A stretch of 21,646 nt of DNA from CAYLXN01 sp964388235 (GTDB lineage: Bacteria; Patescibacteriota; Saccharimonadia; Saccharimonadales; Saccharimonadaceae). The notes below the pieces were generated by a model. The model ran no database searches and was not told the origin of the DNA. It saw nothing but the letters and a program-made list of their open reading frames with translations. The stretch lies in NCBI GenBank assembly GCA_964388235.1, contig CAYLXN010000010.1, positions 1 to 21,646 of the forward strand, given 5' to 3'. Below, piece after piece: positions 7,957-15,724 of this stretch. Numbering within the stretch: position 1 is the first letter of the stretch; the number at the start of each line of letters is the position of its first letter. A program made the position numbers and the translations under genes.

Positions 7957-9441
7957 TTAATTATAGAGGTCTAGTTTTTTTAACTGAGCTCGTAATTTGG
8001 CTTTAGCATGAGAAGTGGTGACTAAATTCATCCAGTCAGCGTTTGGCTTGACCGAGCTGCGGGTGATGATTTCAATCAAGTCACCATTTTCTAGTGGTTT
8101 GTCGAAAGGTGAAATTTTGTTGTTGACCAAAAAAGTGTGGGCTCGGTTAGCCACATCAGAGTGAACTAAATAGGCAAAATCAAGTGGCAACGCTCCTTCT
8201 GGCAAGCTGAAAATATCGCCTTTGGGCGAGAAGACGAAAATCCGATCTTTAAATAAATCAATACTTAGTTGATCTTGACTAATTGAATCGCCGTTTTTTA
8301 GTTGTTCGGCAATTTCTTGTAGGCGACTAATCCACTGCAAATTTTCTGGCAGAGAACTAACTTCTTCTTTTTGGAGGTAGTTTTTAGATGATTTTTGCTG
8401 ATGGTAGTGAAAACTGGCCGCCAAGCCTCGCTCGGCGAATTCATGCATCTTTTCAGTTCTAATTTGAAATTCAACAATTTGCTTGTGCGGCGTTACTACA
8501 GTAGTATGCAGACTTTGGTAACCGTTGCTTTTGGGTACCGCAATGTAGTCTTTAATCCGAGTAATCATTGGCTGATATAAGCTATGAATGGCACCTAAAA
8601 CTCGATAGCAATCTTCTTTTGTCTTGACAATCACTCGCAACGCGATTAAATCATAAATATCGTCAATATTATCGTTCTTTTTGAGCATTTTTTTGTGCAG
8701 GGAATAAATACTTTTGATTCGGCCGTTTATTTCGGCGTCGATATGGTGGTTTTTTAGTGCTTGGCCAACTTCAAGTTTAACAATCCCTAGTTTGCGAGCG
8801 CTTCGCCCCAATCGTTTTTGCATCAATCTTTTTAGGTAATTAAATCGCTTGGGGTCGAGGTAACTAAAAGATATTTCTTCGATTTGCATTCGAACTCGCC
8901 CCATTCCAATTTGGTCGGCGATCGGCGAGAACACATCCAGTGACTCTCGAGCGATTTTGATTTGTTTAACTGGTTTTTTGTATTTCAATTCAGTTAAGTT
9001 ATGTAGTCGGTCGGCTAGTTTAATGATAATCACTCGGACGTCATTGCTGGTGGCGATCAGAAGTTTAGATAAATTGTCGGCGGTTTGCGGCAAATATTCT
9101 GACAAATCTTTCATTCCGGATCGAGCTTTAGAGACTTTGGTTAAGCTGGCCACTAAATTAGCAATTTCCTCACTAAATTCAGTTTTAATTTCGGCGTAGG
9201 TAGTCTCAGTATCTTCCAAAGTGTCGTGAAGTACGCCAGCCACAACTGACGGCATATCCATTTGCCAATCAATTAACAACTCAGCCGCTCCCAGAGGATG
9301 CGAGACATACGGCTTGCCACTATCTCGCTTTTGGTCTTTATGTTTGAGAATAGCAAACTCAGTGGCTTTTTTGAGCAGGCTTATTTCGTCAGGGGTATAA
9401 TTGCCGGCTGCTTTTGAGATTAGTGATTGATCAATTGTCAT
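7957..9441 (-). CDS. RelA/SpoT-family (p)ppGpp synthetase/hydrolase, short form
   Basis: The enzyme makes and breaks the alarmone (p)ppGpp. The N-terminal HD hydrolase domain (about 25-180) keeps YVSHPLGAA (His48) and HDTLEDT (His72-Asp73), so hydrolysis is likely intact. The synthetase domain (about 225-355) has YDLIALRVIV, YRVLGAIHSLY, KDYIAVPKSNGYQSLHTT and the catalytic VEFQIRTEKMHEFAE. The TGS domain (about 395-455) shows DRIFVFSPKGDIFSLPEGALPLDFAY across its start. The protein then stops at 494 aa, so the helical, zinc-finger and ACT regulatory domains of full-length Rel (about 700+ aa) are absent. The -10 box at 9448-9453 lies six bases from the ATG, indicating a leaderless mRNA. Confidence 0.93.
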   Translation of the reverse strand: MTIDQSLISKAAGNYTPDEISLLKKATEFAILKHKDQKRDSGKPYVSHPLGAAELLIDWQMDMPSVVAGVLHDTLEDTETTYAEIKTEFSEEIANLVASLTKVSKARSGMKDLSEYLPQTADNLSKLLIATSNDVRVIIIKLADRLHNLTELKYKKPVKQIKIARESLDVFSPIADQIGMGRVRMQIEEISFSYLDPKRFNYLKRLMQKRLGRSARKLGIVKLEVGQALKNHHIDAEINGRIKSIYSLHKKMLKKNDNIDDIYDLIALRVIVKTKEDCYRVLGAIHSLYQPMITRIKDYIAVPKSNGYQSLHTTVVTPHKQIVEFQIRTEKMHEFAERGLAASFHYHQQKSSKNYLQKEEVSSLPENLQWISRLQEIAEQLKNGDSISQDQLSIDLFKDRIFVFSPKGDIFSLPEGALPLDFAYLVHSDVANRAHTFLVNNKISPFDKPLENGDLIEIITRSSVKPNADWMNLVTTSHAKAKLRAQLKKLDLYN

Positions 9442-9447
9442 AAATTA

Positions 9448-9453
9448 ATTATA
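9448..9453 (-). promoter_or_regulatory. -10 promoter for the rel gene, leaderless
   Basis: On the minus strand TATAAT ends six bases before the ATG (9441). Transcription would begin on or next to the A of the start codon, and there is no Shine-Dalgarno, so translation should be leaderless. Confidence 0.6.
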
Positions 9454-9482
9454 CATGATTCTGGCAGTTTGTGCTGATGGTG

Positions 9483-9491
9483 TGTTATAAT
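9483..9491 (+). promoter_or_regulatory. Extended -10 promoter for the GAPDH operon
   Basis: TGTTATAAT at 9483-9491 is identical to the extended -10 of mscL and trmD. The predicted start near 9498 gives a leader of about 30 bases with a ribosome site AAAAGGGGAG just before the ATG at 9528. Confidence 0.7.
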
Positions 9492-9527
9492 AAATTGCAT
9501 AAGCATGATCAGAAAAAGGGGAGCGTG

Positions 9528-10577
9528 ATGAAAAAAGTAAAAATAGCAATTAATGGTTTTGGTAGAATTGGGCGAGCGGCTTTCAAGATCGCTTTTGGTC
9601 GCCCTGATATCGAGGTAGTGGCAATCAATGACTTAACGGCCAACGACACGCTGGCCAATCTGTTGCGCCATGACTCTACCTATGGATTTTATAATCACAA
9701 AGTCGAGGCTTTGGATACCGAGCGTGGTGAATTTTTGGTAGTCGATGGGCGTGAAATTCCATCTACTTCTGAGCCCAACATCAACAAGCTTGATTGGGGC
9801 AAGCATGGTATCGATGTCGTTTTAGAGTGTACTGGTCGGTTCACAACTACGGTTGATGCCAAGAAGCATATCACCAAAGCGGGAGCGAGGCGAGTAGTTA
9901 TTTCGGCGCCTGTCAAGGATGATCAATCTAAAACAATTGTTATCGGTGTCAACGAAGATCAAGTCAAAGCGGAGGATATTGTGGTTTCTAATGCTAGCTG
10001 TACGACTAATTGTATTGGTCCGGTGATGTCGATCATCGAGGAGGCATTTGGGATTGAAAAATCGATGATGACTACTGTTCACGCGGTGACGGCGACTCAA
10101 CCCACGCTTGACTCTCCAGCCCGTGATCCACGGATGTCTCGCTCAGCGGCGTTTAATATAATTCCGACCACCACAGGCGTTTCGAAAGCGGCTGCTAAAA
10201 TCATGCCTAGCCTGACGGGATCTTTTGACGCCATGAGTGTTCGGGTGCCAGTACCGGTGGTGTCGATGTGTGACTTTGTATTGCTGCTCAAGACCGATAC
10301 TACCGCTGAAGAAATAAATAACGTTTTGCGAAAAGCCTCAAGAGAGCCTTATTATCAGGGTATTTTAGAGGCTACAGACGAAGAGCTGGTTTCAACTGAT
10401 TTTATCGGCAATCCAGCCAGTTCGATTGTTGATTTGCCGTTAACTAAAGTCGTGGGTGGCAATTTAGTCAAAATTGTTGCTTGGTATGACAATGAATGGG
10501 GATATTCGAATCGATTGGTCGAATTGGCGGCTGATTTTGGGAGATTAAATTTAGGAGCTAAAAATGAATCCAAATAA
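9528..10577 (+). CDS. gap: Glyceraldehyde-3-phosphate dehydrogenase, type I
   Basis: The enzyme oxidises glyceraldehyde 3-phosphate to 1,3-bisphosphoglycerate in glycolysis. The start is ATG 9528 (MKKVKIAINGFGRIGR), chosen over an in-frame ATG at 9471 because the extended -10 box at 9483-9491 lies between them and a purine-rich ribosome site sits just before 9528. The Rossmann motif GFGRIGR is at 10-16, Asp35 in INDLT suggests NAD rather than NADP, catalytic Cys158 is in SNASCTTNC, and HAVTATQ follows with the catalytic His. The C-terminus WYDNEWGYSNRLVEL is standard. At 349 aa it is slightly longer than usual. Its end overlaps rpiB by 14 bases, so the two are translationally linked. Confidence 0.96.
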   Translation: MKKVKIAINGFGRIGRAAFKIAFGRPDIEVVAINDLTANDTLANLLRHDSTYGFYNHKVEALDTERGEFLVVDGREIPSTSEPNINKLDWGKHGIDVVLECTGRFTTTVDAKKHITKAGARRVVISAPVKDDQSKTIVIGVNEDQVKAEDIVVSNASCTTNCIGPVMSIIEEAFGIEKSMMTTVHAVTATQPTLDSPARDPRMSRSAAFNIIPTTTGVSKAAAKIMPSLTGSFDAMSVRVPVPVVSMCDFVLLLKTDTTAEEINNVLRKASREPYYQGILEATDEELVSTDFIGNPASSIVDLPLTKVVGGNLVKIVAWYDNEWGYSNRLVELAADFGRLNLGAKNESK

Positions 10578-11016
10578 AATTTTAGTTGGTGCTGACCACA
10601 ATGGTTACGAAGTAAAAGCCAAAATTGTTTCTTATTTAACAGAGCTTGGTTACGACTGCAAAGACGAAGGGGCGTTGTCTTTTGATTCAGAAGATGATTT
10701 TACGACTTACGCTCAAAAAGTGGCCGAACAGGTGTCGGTTAATGATAATTATGCTGGAATTTTAATCTGTGGCAGCGGTCAAGGCATGACGATTGCGGCT
10801 AATCGATTTAAGCGTGTCCGAGCGAGCTTAAACCATACTGCCGATCAAGCAATGATGGCTCGTAAGCACAACGATTCTAATGTTTGCTGTTTGTCGAGTC
10901 AGGTTGTAGGTGATGATCAGTCGCTCTTGGAGGATATTTTGAATAATTTCTTTGAGACTGAATTTCTCGATCAACCAAAGTATCGTCGCCGAATTGAACA
11001 AATAGATAATTTTTAA
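10564..11016 (+). CDS. rpiB: Ribose-5-phosphate isomerase B (RpiB/LacAB family)
   Basis: This enzyme interconverts ribose 5-phosphate and ribulose 5-phosphate. The N-terminal ILVGADHNGYEVK carries the family GADHAGY-type motif, ICGSGQGMTIAANRFKRVRA is the phosphate/anion-hole segment (usually CGTGIGMSIAANK), and MARKHNDSNVCCL matches ARxHNDANVL. The usual active-site Cys position is held by ICGSG (Cys present). Length (150 aa) is normal. It overlaps the GAPDH 3' end by 14 bases, and its stop is directly followed by AAGGAG serving the next gene. With the epimerase-like and kinase genes downstream it forms a non-oxidative pentose phosphate block tied to GAPDH. Confidence 0.92.
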   Translation: MNPNKILVGADHNGYEVKAKIVSYLTELGYDCKDEGALSFDSEDDFTTYAQKVAEQVSVNDNYAGILICGSGQGMTIAANRFKRVRASLNHTADQAMMARKHNDSNVCCLSSQVVGDDQSLLEDILNNFFETEFLDQPKYRRRIEQIDNF

Positions 11017-11026
11017 GGAGCTATTA

Positions 11027-11686
11027 GTGTCAAATATTTTCAATACCCAAATCGTGCCAACCATATTAGTTGATAGTGTCGAGAATTACCAATCGGCAAT
11101 CACGCAGATTAATGATTTTGCTAATCGTGTTCAGATTGATATCACCGATGGTGAATTTGCTCCGACCCAGACGGTTAATCTTGATCAATTGTGGTGGCCA
11201 GATAACTGGACGGTTGATATTCATATGATGGTTAAAAAACCGAGTCAATATGTCGATAAATTAATTGAACTCCGGCCAAGTATGGTCATTCTTCACGCTG
11301 AAGTTGATGAGGATCTAAAGCCAATTTTTGATAAATTGAAGCAAGCTGGAATTCGAATTGGCCTAGCGCTATTAAAAACCACTGTGCCTAGCGATCAAGA
11401 GGAAATGATAAAATATGTTGATCATGTGTTGATTTTTGCTGGTGCTTTAGGGAAGATGGGTGGAAGAGCCAGTTTGATTCAATTAGAGAAGGTTCGTTTA
11501 GTTTTGAAAATTAGTCCGACTGTCGAGATCGGCTGGGATGGCGGCGCAAACATTGATAATGTGTTCTCGATCGCCAAAGGTCACGTGCATGTGATAAATG
11601 TCGGCAGTACTCTGGCTTACGCCAATAATCCAAAAGCAGTTTATGAAAGCATGTTGGCCCAGATTGATAAAAAGACAGTTGTCTAG
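11027..11686 (+). CDS. Divergent ribulose-phosphate 3-epimerase family protein
   Basis: The 219-aa protein has the layout of the Rpe TIM barrel: IVPTIL at the start (usually APSILS), QIDITDG (usually HxDxMDG), VDIHMMV, a VLIFAGALGKMGG loop (usually MSVNPGFGGQ), VEIGWDGGAN (usually VDGG) and HVINVGSTLA (usually VAGSAIF). Rpe interconverts ribulose- and xylulose-5-phosphate. Two of the conserved metal-site positions fit (His in DIHMMV, Asp in WDGG), but the first His is Gln and the Met is Thr, and the phosphate/lid loop is rewritten. It may therefore be a weak epimerase or act on another sugar phosphate. The start is GTG 11027 with AAGGAG six bases upstream. It lies between rpiB and a PfkB kinase, which supports a sugar-phosphate substrate. 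Confidence 0.8.
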   Translation: MSNIFNTQIVPTILVDSVENYQSAITQINDFANRVQIDITDGEFAPTQTVNLDQLWWPDNWTVDIHMMVKKPSQYVDKLIELRPSMVILHAEVDEDLKPIFDKLKQAGIRIGLALLKTTVPSDQEEMIKYVDHVLIFAGALGKMGGRASLIQLEKVRLVLKISPTVEIGWDGGANIDNVFSIAKGHVHVINVGSTLAYANNPKAVYESMLAQIDKKTVV

Positions 11687-11694
11687 GAGCGGCG

Positions 11695-12669
11695 ATGAAT
11701 GAGCAAAAACAAATTTTGGTAATTGGTGAAACAAGATGTGATAGTTATTTTTCTGAAGTTCATGGCTTAAGTACCATCAAGGGTTCGGATGATCGATTAT
11801 TTACTCAAATCGAAGTCAGCAAGGCGGTTTTTTCAGAAGATTTTTTTGTTAATATTGGTGGTCGAGGTGCTAATATCGCTATCAACCTATCCAGAATGGA
11901 CCTGCAAGTTGATCTGTGGAGTCTGTTGGGGCGAGATATGTTGGGTGATTCGCTACTAACTAGACTTGATCAAGAAAATGTTAATACCGAGAAAATTGAG
12001 CGGCTTGATGAGGTAAAGACGGCAGCAGCGGTGCATATTTTGAATCGCAGTCTTGGACGGCAGTCTTCGATTAAATTTCGAACTAATTGGCAGGCGCTGC
12101 CGCATTTTGCGAAGAACTTTCGTACCAATCATTATGATTGGGTCTTTGTCACTAGTGTGGGCGGCAATTTTCAGCTGCTCGATCAGATGTTTTCTCAGAT
12201 AAAGACTTACAGTACTAAAATAATCTTCAATCCTGGAGAGGAAGAGTTAGCTGATCGAAATAAATTGATCGGCTTACTAGATGACGTCGATATTTTAATC
12301 TTAAACCGATCCGAGGCTGAGCAGGTTGTCAAGGGCAATAATCTTGATGAATTAGCAAAAAACTTGTCTAAATTTGTTAAAATGGTGGTCATTACTAGCA
12401 CTGAGGATGGTTCAATCGTTTGTGATGGACGGACTGTCTGGCGGATTGGAATTTATCCATCTGAGAGGCGACTGGATCAAAATGGAGTTGGTGATGCGTT
12501 TGGGGCGGCGTTTTTGGCGGGTATTGTTCAGGGCAAACCAATTAGTGAGGCTTTGATTTTTGCCAGTGCCAATGCTAGTCAAGTGATTTCCTGCATCGGG
12601 GCTACTTGCCAAACTTTAACTACTGCCAGCGGCCTTAAGCAGCTGCCAGTGCGGGAAAGTAGTCTGTAG
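11695..12669 (+). CDS. PfkB-family carbohydrate/nucleoside kinase
   Basis: The ribokinase-like fold is clear: ILVIGETRCDSY at the N-terminus, PfkB motif 1 as FVNIGGRGANIAINLSRM (about 52-69), a middle ILNRSEAEQV segment, and motif 2 as DQNGVGDAFGAAFLAG (near 261-276), where the GVGD Asp is the catalytic base (GAGD in most members). Length (324 aa) is normal. These kinases phosphorylate the hydroxymethyl group of sugars or nucleosides with ATP; the sugar cannot be told here. The neighbours (GAPDH, RpiB, Rpe-like) suggest ribose or a similar pentose, or a hexose phosphate. A GGAG lies just before the ATG. Its TAG stop abuts the next ATG directly. Confidence 0.88.
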   Translation: MNEQKQILVIGETRCDSYFSEVHGLSTIKGSDDRLFTQIEVSKAVFSEDFFVNIGGRGANIAINLSRMDLQVDLWSLLGRDMLGDSLLTRLDQENVNTEKIERLDEVKTAAAVHILNRSLGRQSSIKFRTNWQALPHFAKNFRTNHYDWVFVTSVGGNFQLLDQMFSQIKTYSTKIIFNPGEEELADRNKLIGLLDDVDILILNRSEAEQVVKGNNLDELAKNLSKFVKMVVITSTEDGSIVCDGRTVWRIGIYPSERRLDQNGVGDAFGAAFLAGIVQGKPISEALIFASANASQVISCIGATCQTLTTASGLKQLPVRESSL

Positions 12670-13872
12670 ATGGCGCATCTTCTTGGTGAAATGGTTGCTA
12701 GCGGCGGGCGATATTTTGATGATTTAATTAATAAGCTTGAGTTGCTTTCTAATCAACAGGCAATCGATGTTGATCTGATCGGGGAGGTGCTAACCGCCAC
12801 TAATCACAAATTACGCAGCTTGGGTCTGGTGCCTGGCGATAGTTTGTGCCAAGAAGTTCAGCAGGCGCTGCTAGCTAAATACCAACAAGACAGCAAGAAG
12901 TTTGCCTACAAAATTTTGTCGGATAATCGTAGTTCTGAGTTTATTTATGAACAATTAATCAATGAGCTTAATAAAATAACTTCAGTTCAGGCAATAAGCA
13001 TCAAGCCCGCCTCTCTAATGCGAATGTTGAGCGAATTGCCTCCGAAAAACACTTTGCAAGAATTGAAACTCAAGATGGTTGAAGGGCTTTTTGATAATTA
13101 TCGACTAGGAGAAATTGCGGTTGTGGTGCGTTTGAACGAAGATCAATACTGGTTAAATGACTGGCTAAAACAAATTACTCAACTGACTCCAGATGATTTC
13201 GAAATGAAGCCAATTGAAGTCTATTTTATGAATCAAGAATTGGTTGACATTTTGGATGAAAACATTTCGGAAGATTATAGTTTAATCGCAGTTTTGACAG
13301 GGACGGTGATTGTTAACCAGAAGATTTCTCAATTGAATCAACAAACCGATAATTTGTTGGCGCTTTTGAGTGATGTTTGTGTTAAAACGTCTCGATTGGC
13401 GGCGTCATCAAATCAGCTGCAGGTGCTAGTTGCGTCGGATAATTATGCGAAAAATATTGAAAAATTTCTTTCAGAATCGACTTTTCGGACTTGGGAAATT
13501 GGAGGCGAACTAGTGCCTTGGTGGTCAATTTTTAGAGCGATTGGTCGTCAGCAGTCAAAAATTAGCCAGCTAGTAAAACAAGAGTTGCCGCAATTTACTT
13601 TTTCTTACTTTGAGCCGACGATTTGGTTGGTTGACAATTACCCAGAGTTAGATTTCTGGCGCGACAGTCAGTTTTTAGCCTTTAAGCGCAATCAGACGAT
13701 CACCTCGTTTAATTTATCAGATGTTATCGATAATTATTCTTTAAAAATAGCCGACTGTCAGTCGAATCTCAAGGCTCACTTCGAGGAAAGTTTATGGGAT
13801 GAATTGATCTTTCGGTATATCGATCAACCAGCAATCAGCGATCAAATAATAAAATTAATAAAAAGCGTCTAA
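12670..13872 (+). CDS. Unrecognised 400-aa cytoplasmic protein in the sugar-phosphate operon
   Basis: I cannot place this protein in a family. It begins MAHLLGEMVASGGRYFDD and is mostly helical in its first 120 residues, then mixed alpha/beta (EIAVVVRLNEDQYWLNDWL, LIAVLTGTVIVNQ), with a Trp/Phe-rich segment near 280-330 (FRTWEIGGELVPWWSIF). There is no signal peptide, membrane helix or obvious nucleotide-binding motif. The ATG follows the kinase TAG with no gap, so translation is probably coupled. The next gene begins nine bases after its stop. Base use matches the neighbours, so it is not an obvious recent import. Its fixed place after a sugar kinase suggests a link to central carbon metabolism, but this is context only. 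Confidence 0.8.
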   Translation: MAHLLGEMVASGGRYFDDLINKLELLSNQQAIDVDLIGEVLTATNHKLRSLGLVPGDSLCQEVQQALLAKYQQDSKKFAYKILSDNRSSEFIYEQLINELNKITSVQAISIKPASLMRMLSELPPKNTLQELKLKMVEGLFDNYRLGEIAVVVRLNEDQYWLNDWLKQITQLTPDDFEMKPIEVYFMNQELVDILDENISEDYSLIAVLTGTVIVNQKISQLNQQTDNLLALLSDVCVKTSRLAASSNQLQVLVASDNYAKNIEKFLSESTFRTWEIGGELVPWWSIFRAIGRQQSKISQLVKQELPQFTFSYFEPTIWLVDNYPELDFWRDSQFLAFKRNQTITSFNLSDVIDNYSLKIADCQSNLKAHFEESLWDELIFRYIDQPAISDQIIKLIKSV

Positions 13873-13881
13873 GGAGAAAAT

Positions 13882-14442
13882 ATGAGTTATCAAATATGTT
13901 TATCTGGATCAGCCAGCGGTGAAGTGGTTCGTCAATCTCACAAGCAAGCCAGGGCTTTGGGGCGAGCTATTGCTGAAAGAGGTGGTACGTTGGTGACGGG
14001 AGCTACGGTTGGTTTGCCTCACTATGCGGTGATTGGTTTTAGAGAAGTCGAGGCGGCCGACGGGGTAGTGATTGGCTTTTCGCCTGCGACTTCTTATCGC
14101 GAGCATGTTGAGATTTATAAATTACCGACTAAAGATTTTGATTATATTAATTATACGGGCATGGCTTATGTTGGTCGTGATATAAATCTTGTTAGGTCAA
14201 GCGACGCCTTGATCTTGGTTGGAGGGCGGATGGGTAGTTTGCACGAATTAACCACCGCAATTGACAGTCGGAAAGTCTGTGGAATTTTAACTGGCAGTGG
14301 CGGTTTGGCAGATTATTTGCCAGAATTACTGAGTAAAGTTGAGTTTCCTGACACCGGTAATATCATTTTTAATTCAGATCCTGATAAATTAATCATGGAA
14401 ATCATGGCAGCATTAAAATCTCGCTACGCGGACATTAAATAG
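13882..14442 (+). CDS. SLOG-superfamily (LOG/TIGR00725-like) nucleotide-binding protein
   Basis: A Rossmann-like SLOG protein of 186 aa. It starts QICLSGSASGE, has LGRAIAERGGTLVTGATVGLP near residues 30-48 (the conserved 'GGTLVTGG' element), DGVVIGFSPA, RDINLVRSSDALILVGGRMGSLHELTTAI near 100-130 (the GGxGTxxE signature with GRMGSLHE), and a C-terminal helix. LOG proteins release cytokinin bases from nucleotides, and other members act as molybdenum-cofactor carriers or NAD/ADP-ribose sensors; the ligand here is unknown. The ATG has a good AAGGAGAAAAT context. It ends six bases before the small membrane gene. Confidence 0.82.
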   Translation: MSYQICLSGSASGEVVRQSHKQARALGRAIAERGGTLVTGATVGLPHYAVIGFREVEAADGVVIGFSPATSYREHVEIYKLPTKDFDYINYTGMAYVGRDINLVRSSDALILVGGRMGSLHELTTAIDSRKVCGILTGSGGLADYLPELLSKVEFPDTGNIIFNSDPDKLIMEIMAALKSRYADIK

Positions 14443-14447
14443 CTATC

Positions 14448-14783
14448 ATGGAAAAGCAAGCTAAAGAACACGAGAAATTTATCATTGCGGCGTTAAATGC
14501 GTCTGATGATATAAACAACAAACAAAAATTAATTGAGCTTCATTTACAAAAAATCCATTTTTTGCAGCACGAACGATTAATTCATCTCTTAGTGACGATA
14601 GCTTTTATGGTGATGATTTTGTTTTCAGTGTCGATGATTTTTAGCTGGCCGCATTGGGGTTGGCTAGCGATTTTGGTGATTTTATTGGTGACCGAATTAT
14701 TTTATTTGAAACATTATTATTTTCTTGAAAACACGGTTCAGCGCTGGTATCTGCTTGATGATCAGCTTCGAAACAAAAAGTAG
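14448..14783 (+). CDS. Small two-helix membrane protein, 111 aa
   Basis: No family recognised. Residues 1-42 are a charged amphipathic helix (KEHEKFIIAALNASDD), followed by two membrane helices at about 44-66 (LIHLLVTIAFMVMILFSVSM) and 70-88 (HWGWLAILVILLVTELFYL), and a short charged tail. Both ends should lie in the cytoplasm. It starts six bases after the SLOG gene and closes the GAPDH-led run; the following gene is convergent with only 14 bases between stops. Confidence 0.75.
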   Translation: MEKQAKEHEKFIIAALNASDDINNKQKLIELHLQKIHFLQHERLIHLLVTIAFMVMILFSVSMIFSWPHWGWLAILVILLVTELFYLKHYYFLENTVQRWYLLDDQLRNKK

Positions 14784-14797
14784 ATAGGCTGAGCTGA

Positions 14798-15697
14798 TTA
14801 TTTGGGTGCGTAAGGTATTTTGACGTTTGGTTGTCGATTGTCGTTTTGTTGATTGCCGTGTAGGTTTCTAACGGTAGTCATGATTCCGTAAATATTTTTT
14901 ATTTCATCAGAATCAGCGGCTTGTTTAGCTGAATCGAGACTTTCAAAGGTCGCATTGTGAGTGGCGTCAATCAGTTTGTTGTTGTAAATGAAGGCCTCTG
15001 GCCCATTTTCCATCCAGCAGCGCGAAAGTTGAACTGAAGTATTGACATTTTCGCCTGGTAATTGGATCGGGTCGATATAGGTTGATAATTTATATCTGTC
15101 AGTGGCGGTGTTAGGATAGACAATGATCTGTTCGATTTCAGGAATTTGATCCTGGTCTTGGTTTAATTCAGGATTTAAGTTAGACTTTAAACGCCGAATT
15201 TCAGTGGTGTAATAATTGGTTTTCTGATCGTCTGCTGGGCAGTCACGAATTTTGGAATCGGCTTCGTAAATATTGAGCGTCCAAGCTATTTTTCCTTGGT
15301 TGTTTAGAAAATTAATAAGTTCAATGGGTTGATGCTGCTGTTGAGTTGGCGCTGTTTCTTGTTGTGGGTCTTGATTGAAACTCCAGTTTGGTGGCACCTT
15401 AAAACACAACTCTGTTGTTTGGCTGCAAATTTCTTTAGTCCAACCAGAAGTGTCAACTTGATTTGGGTCAAGTTTTATCGGCTCCTCTCTCGGTGGCAGA
15501 TTGATTGTCGGTTTTGGCTGATTTTTGGCTAAATAATTATTAATAAACACATAAGCGCCAAGCCCAGCGATAGTAATTAACAGCAAAATGGCTAGAATAA
15601 CAATCACAATATTTTGGCGTTTGAGGCCTTGGTTTTTTTGGTCGACCAGTTGTTCGTAATTTTTCTGAAATTGTTGATTTGGGTCCATTGAATTCAT
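14798..15697 (-). CDS. Membrane-anchored extracytoplasmic protein of unknown function
   Basis: The protein is 299 aa. An N-terminal cytoplasmic segment of about 27 polar residues precedes one membrane helix (about 28-52, IVIVILAILLLITIAGLGAY), then a long outside region rich in Gln, Asn and Pro. Residues about 85-110 include SGWTKEICSQTTELCFKVPPNW with two cysteines, and CWMENGPEAF contains a later one, so disulfides are possible. No catalytic motif is visible. Either ATG at 15697 or the one three codons in could be the start. It begins 27 bases after uvrB ends and is probably read from the uvrB promoter, though a functional link with repair is not evident. Confidence 0.75.
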   Translation of the reverse strand: MNSMDPNQQFQKNYEQLVDQKNQGLKRQNIVIVILAILLLITIAGLGAYVFINNYLAKNQPKPTINLPPREEPIKLDPNQVDTSGWTKEICSQTTELCFKVPPNWSFNQDPQQETAPTQQQHQPIELINFLNNQGKIAWTLNIYEADSKIRDCPADDQKTNYYTTEIRRLKSNLNPELNQDQDQIPEIEQIIVYPNTATDRYKLSTYIDPIQLPGENVNTSVQLSRCWMENGPEAFIYNNKLIDATHNATFESLDSAKQAADSDEIKNIYGIMTTVRNLHGNQQNDNRQPNVKIPYAPK

Positions 15698-15724
15698 TGT
15701 AACTTAAGCACGATGATAATTCAA

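Noticed and set aside
9471..9527. Upstream start for GAPDH adding 19 residues
   Set aside because: The extended -10 box lies inside that extension, and the family start MKKVKIAINGFGR at 9528 has its own ribosome site.
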